Made by a program: the position numbers and the translations under genes | Assembly (NCBI GenBank): GCA_002404095.1 | Contig: DHJA01000141.1 | Span: 1-12,259, forward strand | DNA from: Planctomycetaceae bacterium UBA4732 | GTDB lineage: Bacteria > Planctomycetota > Planctomycetia > Gemmatales > Gemmataceae | Reading direction: 5' to 3' | DNA: 12,259 bases | Notes under the pieces: model-generated | Databases searched by the model: none | Seen by the model: only the letters and a program-made list of their open reading frames with translations | What the model was told of the DNA's origin: nothing | In this document: positions 1 to 6,668 of the stretch, in pieces | How the letters are laid out: every line of letters starts with the position of its first letter | How positions within the stretch are numbered: position 1 is the first letter of the stretch

Positions 1-3000
1 GTCAGCTGCGCTGTAGTGCTAGGCGACGTCCACGCGGCCGAGGACGCCTTCCAGGCTACCTTTTTGGTGCTGGTTCGCAAGGCCGGCTGCGTCCGCAAGC
101 GGCAGTCGCTGGGAAGCTTCTTGTACGGCGTCGCCTATCGGACGGCCTCTCGAGCGCGGGTTCAGGCGGCAGAGCGTCGTACCCGCGACCGGGCGACCGT
201 GCCTTCCTCGTCCCGCCCGGACGCTCTCGATGAGTTGAGCCGGGCCGAGGCGTGCGCGGTCTTGCACGAAGAGATGGCGCGCTTGCCCGACAAGTACCGT
301 CGGCCGTTGATCCTCTGCTACCTGGAAGGGAAGACGCAAGAGCAAGCCGCGCGGGAAATGGCTTGGCCGAAGAGTTCCGTTTCCGGCCGGTTGAAACGCG
401 GCTGCGAACTGTTGCGGCAACGTCTGTGCCGACGCGGGATTGCTCTGTCGGCGAGTGCGCTGGCGCTATTGATTGCGGATCAGTCGGCGCGGGCGGTTCC
501 CGCCCTTTTGATGCTCTCGACCGTTCGGCTGGCGGCTCAGGCTCTGGCCGGGAAGGCCGCCGCCGCTGCCGCCGTTGGTATGGCCGGCGGTGTTTTGAAG
601 GCGGTCATCGCCACCCGGACGGGGGCGTTGCTAACGCTGCTGCTGGTAGTCGGATTGGCGGTCGCCGGAGCGGGGGTCTTGGCGTCTCAAAGAGAAGAGC
701 CGAAGCCCACGGCGCCTCCGCCAGTGGCCCGCCCCGTTGTCCAGCCGAAGGCCGAACCCGTCGCCGCGGCGGTTCGCAACGACCAGTACGGCGATCCGCT
801 GCCAGACGGCGCCCTCGCTCGACTTGGTACTGTCCGCTTACATCACGCCCACTTGTGTCAGGTTCTCTTTAGCGCCGATGGTAAAACACTCCTATCCACC
901 GGCGGTGATAATCTCATCCGACGATGGGAGATTCCCTCGGGCAAACTTGTCGGCGCGCAGCCCATCAAGCTGCCCGACGACCCGGCGACTCCGCTCCATT
1001 TCGCTTTTTCCTACATCCCGCCCCTTATCCTCTCGCCTGACGGCAAAACGGCCGCTTGCGTCGGCCCGACCGATTTGTATTTGTTCGACGCCGCCACCGG
1101 CAAGGTCTTGCATAGGGTTCCCTGCCAAGAAAAGAATATCGATAGGAACTTTCTGATCTTTACCGCCGGCGGTAAGCAAGTCGCCCTTAAAACCTTCTCA
1201 GGCGAACTGCTGTTGTTTGACGTCGCCACCGGCCAGCCCATTGAGACATGCCTGAAAGACCACCAGTTCAGCCAGTATGGTCTATCGTATCCCGCTAGCA
1301 GGTGGACGGCGGTGGACCGCGCCGGAAAACAGGTCGCCCACTATGACTATCATAAAAACTTAGACATTTGGGAATTGCCCGGCGGTAAGCATCTGCTAAC
1401 GATCAGCATAGATTATTGCCACGACATGGCCTTCTCCCCCGACGGCAAGCGATTCGTACTTATCTCAACCAAGGATGTGGCCGTTTGGAACATCGCGTCG
1501 GGCCAAAAAGAAGCGGCATACCCTCACCCCGACAGTTCCGACGTCTGGGAACTATGTTTCTCGCCAGACGGGGGCCAACTCGTCGTCTCTTCCCACGACA
1601 GTATTTTGCTTCTCGATACGAAAACCATGAAGGAAGTCCGACGGCTGGCCTACAAGAGATGCAACGGCTTCCAGTTTTCTCCCGACGGCAAAACACTTGC
1701 CGGTCGCAACGGCAACGCGATCCACCTGTGGAACGTCGCCGACGGGAAACCGCTGGACGACTTTCCTGGGCACGACTACTCCCCGCGCGGCCGCATTGTC
1801 TATTCGCCAGACGGGAAATCCCTGGCTTCCGAGGGCGGTCCGGAGACGATACTCTGGGATCTCGAGACGAAGAAACCTCGTACTACGATCCGACCATACT
1901 GGCGGAAGGCGTTCATCTTCTCCGCCGATGGACAAACGCTTTTTGGCGACGCGGATTTCCACGTCGTCAAAGCCTGGAGAGTAGCGGACGGCAAAGAAAC
2001 GGCCACTTTTATTACCGACTTCCACACTGAACAGGGCGAGCAAGATATCACGTCGCTTCAGCTGTCTCCTGACGGCAAACGGCTGACGGCTTGCTCGCAG
2101 GACCGTGCCCCTTGGACTGGAAGGAAGAATTATCTGGACAGCTGGGACGTTGCGAGCGGCATGCATCTTGCATTTACAAGCTGGCCAGGCCAGTCGGCTC
2201 TGTCCCTCGCGCCGAACGGATCGTATCTCACTTATTCAAAGGACAAAAACCTCGTTCTTTATGATCTCGACAAGAAGCAAGAGCGCGTCCTGGAAGGCTA
2301 TCCGCCGCTCAAGGACGACGACATTACTTCTTTGCGGGCCAACGTCTTTACTTCGGACGGCGCACTCCTGGCAATTCCTTCCTTCAACCCTGATATTAGG
2401 GCGCATCCGGCCGAGGAAACCGTGAGCCTAGTGGAAACGGCGACCGGCAAGTTGCGCTTCAGACTACCGCCGGACACGGGCGCCGAGAACGCCTTCTCGC
2501 CGGACGGCCGTTACTTGCTCACCACTAGCTCGAAGGAATTTCGCCTATGGGAACTGGCCACGGGAAAGGAAGTGTTGCGGCGCCCGGTGGATGGGCTGTC
2601 GCGCAACCAATCTGGGGCCGCGTTCGCCAACTATGTCGCGATCGCGCCGGACGGCCGCAGCGCCGCGACGAGCCTGCCGAACGCCAACATTCTCATTTGG
2701 GATCTCCTGCCGTCGTCGCGCCGGAAGGGCGATCTCACGGCGAAGGACCTGGAATTGTTGTGGGCCGACCTCGCCGGCGACGACGCGGCCAAGGCGTATT
2801 ACACCGGTGGACGCCTTCTGAGCGCTCCCGAAACGGCGTGCGCATTTCTTGGCAAAAAACTCCGCCCGACCGCCGATGAGACGAAACGCATCCGCGACCT
2901 GATCGCGGCTTTGGACGATGACGAGTTCTCAACGCGAGAAGCGGCCCGCAAGGAATTGAAAAACCTCGGTTCCGTCGCCGAACCGCAACTACGCCAGACG

Positions 3001-3234
3001 CTCGACGACAAACCTCCCGCCGAGACGCGCCGCATCGTCAAGGAGTTGCTTGATGGAGTGTGGACCGCACCTACGGCCGAGGAACGCCGACTGATTCGCG
3101 CGGTATGGATGTTGGAACAAATCGGCTCCGCCGAAGCCCGCACGACGCTAGAGCGGCTGGCCGCCGGCGCGGCTGCGGCACCGCATACGCGCGAGGCGAA
3201 ATCCGCCCTTCAGAGACTCAAGGCCAAAGAATAA
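1..3234 (+). CDS. Membrane-anchored ECF sigma factor with WD40 propellers (5' end missing)
   Basis: The frame is open from base 1 and the sigma region 2 core is already under way, so the true start lies left of the window; GTG 16 is only the first possible start codon. Counting from GTG 16: region 2 is about residues 1-55 (GDVHAAEDAFQATF, then SLGSFLYGVAYRT); region 4 is about 78-137, with a helix-turn-helix around EGKTQEQAAREM and SSVSGRLKRG; an Ala-rich helical stretch is 145-200; one transmembrane helix is about 203-223; a Pro-rich linker follows to 255. The entry motif GDPLPDGALARLGT is at 259-272. Fourteen WD40-like blade ends (for example WEIPSG 305, LWNVADGK 572, LWELATGK 845, IWDLL 896) fit two seven-bladed propellers. 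Residues 905-1072 are a charged helical domain. The domain order puts the sigma part in the cytoplasm and the propellers outside the membrane. Long WD40-tailed ECF sigma factors are known in Gemmata-type planctomycetes. Target promoters and ligand are unknown. Confidence 0.9.
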   Translation, partial: VSCAVVLGDVHAAEDAFQATFLVLVRKAGCVRKRQSLGSFLYGVAYRTASRARVQAAERRTRDRATVPSSSRPDALDELSRAEACAVLHEEMARLPDKYRRPLILCYLEGKTQEQAAREMAWPKSSVSGRLKRGCELLRQRLCRRGIALSASALALLIADQSARAVPALLMLSTVRLAAQALAGKAAAAAAVGMAGGVLKAVIATRTGALLTLLLVVGLAVAGAGVLASQREEPKPTAPPPVARPVVQPKAEPVAAAVRNDQYGDPLPDGALARLGTVRLHHAHLCQVLFSADGKTLLSTGGDNLIRRWEIPSGKLVGAQPIKLPDDPATPLHFAFSYIPPLILSPDGKTAACVGPTDLYLFDAATGKVLHRVPCQEKNIDRNFLIFTAGGKQVALKTFSGELLLFDVATGQPIETCLKDHQFSQYGLSYPASRWTAVDRAGKQVAHYDYHKNLDIWELPGGKHLLTISIDYCHDMAFSPDGKRFVLISTKDVAVWNIASGQKEAAYPHPDSSDVWELCFSPDGGQLVVSSHDSILLLDTKTMKEVRRLAYKRCNGFQFSPDGKTLAGRNGNAIHLWNVADGKPLDDFPGHDYSPRGRIVYSPDGKSLASEGGPETILWDLETKKPRTTIRPYWRKAFIFSADGQTLFGDADFHVVKAWRVADGKETATFITDFHTEQGEQDITSLQLSPDGKRLTACSQDRAPWTGRKNYLDSWDVASGMHLAFTSWPGQSALSLAPNGSYLTYSKDKNLVLYDLDKKQERVLEGYPPLKDDDITSLRANVFTSDGALLAIPSFNPDIRAHPAEETVSLVETATGKLRFRLPPDTGAENAFSPDGRYLLTTSSKEFRLWELATGKEVLRRPVDGLSRNQSGAAFANYVAIAPDGRSAATSLPNANILIWDLLPSSRRKGDLTAKDLELLWADLAGDDAAKAYYTGGRLLSAPETACAFLGKKLRPTADETKRIRDLIAALDDDEFSTREAARKELKNLGSVAEPQLRQTLDDKPPAETRRIVKELLDGVWTAPTAEERRLIRAVWMLEQIGSAEARTTLERLAAGAAAAPHTREAKSALQRLKAKE

Positions 3235-3265
3235 ACGACCGCGACTCGCTCTGTAGAAAACCCAA

Positions 3266-3344
3266 GGCGAACGGGGGGCCGTCAGCCTGATACTGGCACT
3301 ATCAGTGATAGGACGCACAATCGGGAGGCTTGCCCCCGCTCGCC
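3266..3344. repeat. Imperfect inverted repeat with G-run and C-run arms
   Basis: GGCGAACGGGGG at 3266-3277 is matched by CCCCCGCTCGCC at 3333-3344, a 12-bp inverted repeat with one mismatch. The right arm also forms its own small hairpin (GGAGG CTTG CCCCC, 3324-3337, one A-C mismatch). Between the arms lies the 13-base palindrome CTATCA-G-TGATAG at 3299-3311. It starts 32 bases after the stop codon of the sigma/WD40 gene, so it could affect the 3' end of that transcript. There is no T-run, so it is not a classic intrinsic terminator. Confidence 0.5.
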
Positions 3345-3421
3345 GGGATCGGACGCAACTGACAGGGCGAATTGCCGCACCGTTTTGTACACTTCTGGCG
3401 ATTCGTATTTGCTCTCCTGCG

Positions 3422-3452
3422 GCCGTCCGCGAAACAGCGTATCGCGGACGGC
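3422..3452. repeat. Perfect 11-bp hairpin with 9-nt loop
   Basis: GCCGTCCGCGA at 3422-3432 pairs perfectly with TCGCGGACGGC at 3442-3452; the loop is AACAGCGTA. The stem is very GC-rich and would be stable as RNA or as a cruciform. No T-run follows on either strand, so a simple intrinsic terminator is unlikely. A protein-binding palindrome, an RNA-processing hairpin or a REP-like repeat unit are possible. A purine-rich tract (about 3472-3531) lies just downstream. Confidence 0.6.
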
Positions 3453-3515
3453 GTTTCCGAACAGAGTTCGGGAGTAAGGAAATCGAGATAAAAACGAGGG
3501 ATAAAGGAGAAAGAG

Positions 3516-3611
3516 GTGAAAAAAGGAAGGAGTCTATCAACGCCGGACGGCGCCAATGAGGGTAAGACCGACAGACCCCTGACGCGCGCCGTGGCGGCCT
3601 TACGGCCTTGA
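3516..3611 (+). CDS. Candidate 31-residue small ORF (weak)
   Basis: A GTG at 3516 is preceded by AAGGAG at 3504-3509 with a 6-base spacer, a near-ideal Shine-Dalgarno arrangement. The frame runs 31 codons (start VKKGRSLSTPDG, end VAALRP) to TGA at 3609-3611. There is no signal peptide, membrane segment or recognised domain, and the 3' half overlaps GC-rich small palindromes. The SD-like motif sits in a purine-rich tract where such matches arise by chance. Conservation is unknown, so this is listed as a possibility only. Confidence 0.15.
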   Translation: MKKGRSLSTPDGANEGKTDRPLTRAVAALRP

Positions 3612-3731
3612 CGCGGCGAGTTTTCTACAACGCGACCGCTATTCGACGGCAGCCCAGACGGAAATTGTTCGCCCAACCGTTCTCTTTGCCGCACTATAGA
3701 GAGTGAACCTCCTCTCCCTGAGGGCCGTACC

Positions 3732-6398
3732 GTGCAGACAAAAGTAGCGATCTCCATCCGCTGGACGTCAGCGCCGCTGGCGATACTATTGACAGCCGGA
3801 TTCGCCTTGGCGTCTCCGCCAGAAAAGCCGAAGACCGAACCCGTCGCCGAGGTCAAGACGGGCGGGCCGCCCGTCGATCGCCAAGGCGATCCGCTGCCCG
3901 AGGGGGCATTGGCTCGCCTCGGCACTGGCCGCCTTGGCCACGGGGCCGTGATCTGCAGCATTGCCTTTTCGGGCGACAACAAACTCCTTGCCACCGCCGG
4001 ATTTGATAGCTTTGTCAATGTTTGGGATGCAAGCACCGCTCAACGGCTCCTCCATGTGAGCGCCGCCAACTTTCGCGATGAGTTTAACGTCGCCAACGTC
4101 GCTCTATCCCCAGACGGCTCTTGCCTTGCAACCGCTTGGTGTAATTCTCCGCCAGAACTTTGGGACGTGCGGACGGGTAAGAAACTCCGCGCCATCGGCG
4201 ATACCCTTTGTCGAGGCAGTAGAGTCCAGTTCTCCGCAAACGGCAAGTATCTGACCATCAGCGCTATTGCTGACGGCACGAAGTCTGACAACGCTGAAAC
4301 CGAGACGGCCGTTCTTGTCGAGGTTGAAACCGGCAAAGTGATATTCAGCGCCGAAGGAAAGCTCCTCATGCTGCCAGACGCTTTCATCCATCTCGATCCC
4401 CACCGACCCGAACTTTCGTTGCGCAAACTGGGGGACAAAGAGGTCAGCATCCAATTTACGGGACACGAAGGTTCGGTGAACGCCGCGGCGCTGACGCCTG
4501 ACGGGAAGAAGTTGTTTACCCACGGTTCCGATCGCACGATTCGCGTCTGGGATACGACGACCGGGAAGGAACTGCGGCGCCTCGACAAAACGCCCGAAAC
4601 CCCCTGCCAGCTTGTCCCCGCACCAGATGCGAGTAGCGTTCTCACTGTGGTCGGCTACGCATCTTCCATGCAGTGCTGGGACGTAACATCCGGCAAAGTA
4701 CGCTGGACGGCAAGGATGGATAAGGACGGCTTCGTTCAGGCCAAGTTCTTGCCGGGAGGCAATACCGTCGTTACCGGCCACGGCAGCGGCCGACTCCGCC
4801 AGTGGGAGGTTAGCACCGGCAAGGAGCAAAAGGTTGTCCGCGCCATTTTCGACGGCACGATTTCCCACATGGTACTTTCACCCGACGGCAAGACATTGGC
4901 GACGTCATCAAACCAAAACGGAATGAACCAAAAGGTCTATTTGTGGGACGCGGCGACTTTGACTCCGAAGGCCGTACAACCGGGACATACTCAGCAAATT
5001 GTCGCCGCCGCGTTTAGCCCGAATGGACGGATCGTCGCCACCTCGGCGCTCGATCGAACCGTGCGTCTATGGGAACCGCGAACGGGTAGGCTTATCCGGA
5101 CCATTGAAACTCCGACAAACGCCTGCCGATCGTTGGTATTCACACCGGATGGAAAAACTCTCATAACGGCCAATGGCTATAGCGTCGAAGGCGAGGTTCG
5201 ATTCTGGGAAGTCGAAACGGGTAAGGAAATCCGGAAATTCAAAGCCCATCCATCAGGGCGGGTGCTTTTGGCGATGGCGCCCGACGGCAAGCGGCTCTTT
5301 ACCGGTGGTTCGGATGATCGGTTCCGATGTTGGGACCTAGACGCGTTCAAACAATTAGGCGAATTCGGGGACGAAAAGCCGAGTGGTGTGCTGCGAATGG
5401 CGCTTTCTCCCGACGGCTCGACGCTCGCAACCGCGCAAATGGACGGCGTACTAAGAATTTGGGATGCGCGGACTTTCAAGAAACGCTATCAGCTTATGGG
5501 GGATCCGAGGACATACATCGGCGCGATTGCGTTCTCGCCAGACAATTCATTGCTGGCCTGGAGTGACTACAGCCCCGGCATCCGGCTGACCGACGCCGCA
5601 TCGGGCAAGGAAGTGCGTCGATTACCCAGCCCAACCGGTTCATTCGACGGAATCGTGTTTGCACCAGACGGTAAGACGCTTGCATGGGGCATAAACTGTC
5701 ACTATCGGGGAGTCAAAAATGTGGTGGGAGTCTGGGAAGTCCGCAGCGGCCAACTTCGGCGGACTTTGGACGGGTCCGACGGCCCCACCTTGCCGCTAGC
5801 CCATTCGCCAAACGGCGCATTGCTGGTGACGGCAGGCTCCGACTGCTCCGCGCTCGTTTGGGACGTGAACGGCCGGTTCAATGGCAAGCAGGCCGGCGGG
5901 ATTGCGTCGCCTGAAAAGCTGGACCAATGTTGGCGTCTTCTGGCGGAGCACGACGCCAGGAAGGCGTTCGACGGTATGGAGACCTTTACGCAGTTTCCTG
6001 AACAGGGAGTTGCGCGAATCGCGGAAGACCTTAAACCGATTCCTCCTCGAGCGCCCGCCGAGAAAGTCGCGGCCCTATTGCGCGACCTGGACGGCGACTC
6101 GTTTGAGACCCGCGAGACTGCAACGCGAGAACTGGAGCGGCTCGACGAGACGGTAGTCACCGACCTCCAACGATTGGCGAAAAAGAGCGAGTCTGCGGAG
6201 GCGCGTACCCGCGCGGAGCGTTTACTGAAGCGAATGGACGCCATTCGGCTGCAACGCGAGCGAGCCATTGAGATTCTGGAGATGATCGGCAAACCTTCCG
6301 CGGTGAAGCTGTTGAAATCGTTGGCGGACGGTCAGCCCGATGTCCCTTTGACCCGAGACGCTCGCGGGGCGCTTCAGCGGCTCAACGCCAAAAAATAG
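3732..6398 (+). CDS. Exported WD40 double-propeller protein, sigma-less paralogue of the upstream gene
   Basis: GTG 3732 is chosen because TGAGGG at 3719-3724 lies 7 bases upstream and the protein then begins with a clean signal peptide: basic and hydrophobic residues 1-27, likely cut after FALA before SPPEKP. A short Pro/Lys-rich stretch leads to GDPLPEGALARLGT at 52-65, the same entry motif as in the upstream sigma/WD40 protein. About fourteen blade ends follow (VWD 97-99, LWD 143-145, VWD 272-274, CWD 315-317, LWD 404-406, LWE 446-448, FWE 491-493, CWD 533-535, IWD 576-578, VWE 667-669, VWD 709-711 and more degenerate ones), fitting two seven-bladed propellers. Residues 727-888 match the C-terminal helical domain of the neighbour (SFETRETATRELERL versus EFSTREAARKELKNL; closing ALQRLNAKK versus ALQRLKAKE). 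There is no enzyme motif. A binding or scaffold role outside the cytoplasm is inferred; the partner is unknown. The pair looks like a duplication with gain or loss of the sigma module. Confidence 0.88.
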   Translation: MQTKVAISIRWTSAPLAILLTAGFALASPPEKPKTEPVAEVKTGGPPVDRQGDPLPEGALARLGTGRLGHGAVICSIAFSGDNKLLATAGFDSFVNVWDASTAQRLLHVSAANFRDEFNVANVALSPDGSCLATAWCNSPPELWDVRTGKKLRAIGDTLCRGSRVQFSANGKYLTISAIADGTKSDNAETETAVLVEVETGKVIFSAEGKLLMLPDAFIHLDPHRPELSLRKLGDKEVSIQFTGHEGSVNAAALTPDGKKLFTHGSDRTIRVWDTTTGKELRRLDKTPETPCQLVPAPDASSVLTVVGYASSMQCWDVTSGKVRWTARMDKDGFVQAKFLPGGNTVVTGHGSGRLRQWEVSTGKEQKVVRAIFDGTISHMVLSPDGKTLATSSNQNGMNQKVYLWDAATLTPKAVQPGHTQQIVAAAFSPNGRIVATSALDRTVRLWEPRTGRLIRTIETPTNACRSLVFTPDGKTLITANGYSVEGEVRFWEVETGKEIRKFKAHPSGRVLLAMAPDGKRLFTGGSDDRFRCWDLDAFKQLGEFGDEKPSGVLRMALSPDGSTLATAQMDGVLRIWDARTFKKRYQLMGDPRTYIGAIAFSPDNSLLAWSDYSPGIRLTDAASGKEVRRLPSPTGSFDGIVFAPDGKTLAWGINCHYRGVKNVVGVWEVRSGQLRRTLDGSDGPTLPLAHSPNGALLVTAGSDCSALVWDVNGRFNGKQAGGIASPEKLDQCWRLLAEHDARKAFDGMETFTQFPEQGVARIAEDLKPIPPRAPAEKVAALLRDLDGDSFETRETATRELERLDETVVTDLQRLAKKSESAEARTRAERLLKRMDAIRLQRERAIEILEMIGKPSAVKLLKSLADGQPDVPLTRDARGALQRLNAKK

Positions 6399-6498
6399 GC
6401 GGCCGTACTCGCAGTTCGACGGTGTTCCTCCCCGCAAAAGATGTCGCCTCGCCGCCAAATTTCGCAACCGGACAGGCCATAGCACGCACTATTAATGA

Positions 6499-6519
6499 GG
6501 GGACGATCTCCTCGTCCCC
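6499..6519. repeat. Perfect 8-bp hairpin downstream of the WD40 gene
   Basis: GGGGACGA at 6499-6506 pairs with TCGTCCCC at 6512-6519 around the loop TCTCC. It lies 100 bases after the WD40 stop codon and 45 bases before the putative -35 of the next gene. GTGT rather than a T-run follows, so it is at best a weak terminator; it could equally be an operator or a transcript 3'-end stabiliser. Confidence 0.5.
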
Positions 6520-6563
6520 GTGTAACAACTTACCATCCCGCGCGAGCAGGGCGGCGAATCGGA

Positions 6564-6591
6564 TTGACTGGTTGGGAAAGTCGGGCACAAT
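6564..6591 (+). promoter_or_regulatory. Candidate sigma-70-type promoter for the protease gene
   Basis: TTGACT at 6564-6569 is followed after 16 bases by CACAAT at 6586-6591. The -35 matches the consensus at five of six positions and the -10 at four of six. Transcription would start near 6598, giving a leader of about 70 bases before the ATG at 6669. Its position between a preceding hairpin and a separate ribosome binding site fits an independent transcript. Confidence 0.4.
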
Positions 6592-6653
6592 AGGGTTTGG
6601 GTTCGGGCGCCTGGCATTGCCGAGAAGTCCGCCGATCCGCATACTTACTCTCG

Positions 6654-6659
6654 AAAGGA
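6654..6659 (+). promoter_or_regulatory. Ribosome binding site that decides the protease start
   Basis: AAAGGA lies 9 bases before ATG 6669. An in-frame TTG at 6597 would add 24 residues lacking signal-peptide character and has no comparable site. Starting at 6669 puts the hydrophobic export signal at the very N-terminus. Confidence 0.7.
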
Positions 6660-6668
6660 CTGATTTAC

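Larger units (their letters stand above)
3252..3629. repeat. 10-bp inverted repeat bounding most of the intergenic gap
   Basis: TGTAGAAAAC reads on the + strand at 3252-3261 and on the - strand at 3620-3629, enclosing about 378 bases. In both copies the next bases are similar (CC on one side, TC on the other). The enclosed DNA has no convincing long gene but several smaller palindromes. The arrangement resembles the ends of a small non-autonomous element, but 10 bp is short, no target-site duplication was seen and no transposase is encoded, so chance or dispersed intergenic repeats are alternatives. Confidence 0.35.
3235..3731. other. 497-base intergenic region without a convincing gene
   Basis: This gap separates the two WD40 paralogues. 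It holds the inverted repeats and hairpin listed separately, a purine-rich tract (about 3472-3531), a small palindrome CGCC-GGAC-GGCG at 3541-3552, a GCCGT/ACGGC stem at 3588-3592 and 3602-3606, and the heptamer TGACGCG twice (3580-3586 and 3609-3615). No tRNA-like fold or clear promoter was found. TATAGA at 3695-3700 could be a -10 element for the next gene, but no good -35 lies at the right distance. The gap and the separate ribosome binding site suggest the downstream gene is not simply co-translated with the sigma gene. Confidence 0.6.

Noticed and set aside
1..15. A frameshift or misassembly at the very left edge, because the residues before LGD (SCAVV) differ from what I expect in this sigma family
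   Set aside because: Only a few codons are visible, so divergence, an edge effect or an error cannot be told apart.
252..872. A 206-codon + strand frame inside the sigma/WD40 gene
   Set aside because: It is an alternative frame of the sigma region 4 and TM coding sequence, Arg/Gly-rich with no domain.
3305..3559. An 84-codon + strand frame in the intergenic gap
   Set aside because: It runs through the hairpin and inverted repeats, has no ribosome binding site at its start and no recognisable protein features.
3302..4036. A 244-codon frame on the - strand across the gap and the start of the WD40 twin
   Set aside because: It overlaps the signal peptide and first blade of the + strand gene, shows no domain, and its translation is Arg/Ser/Pro-rich chance sequence.
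6499..6519. Intrinsic terminator for the WD40 gene
   Set aside because: The stem is perfect but followed by GTGT rather than a T-run, so it was listed as a hairpin only.
6597..6668. Upstream TTG start for the protease giving 24 extra residues
   Set aside because: The extension lacks export-signal character, has no ribosome binding site and would bury the signal peptide; ATG 6669 has AAAGGA 9 bases upstream.
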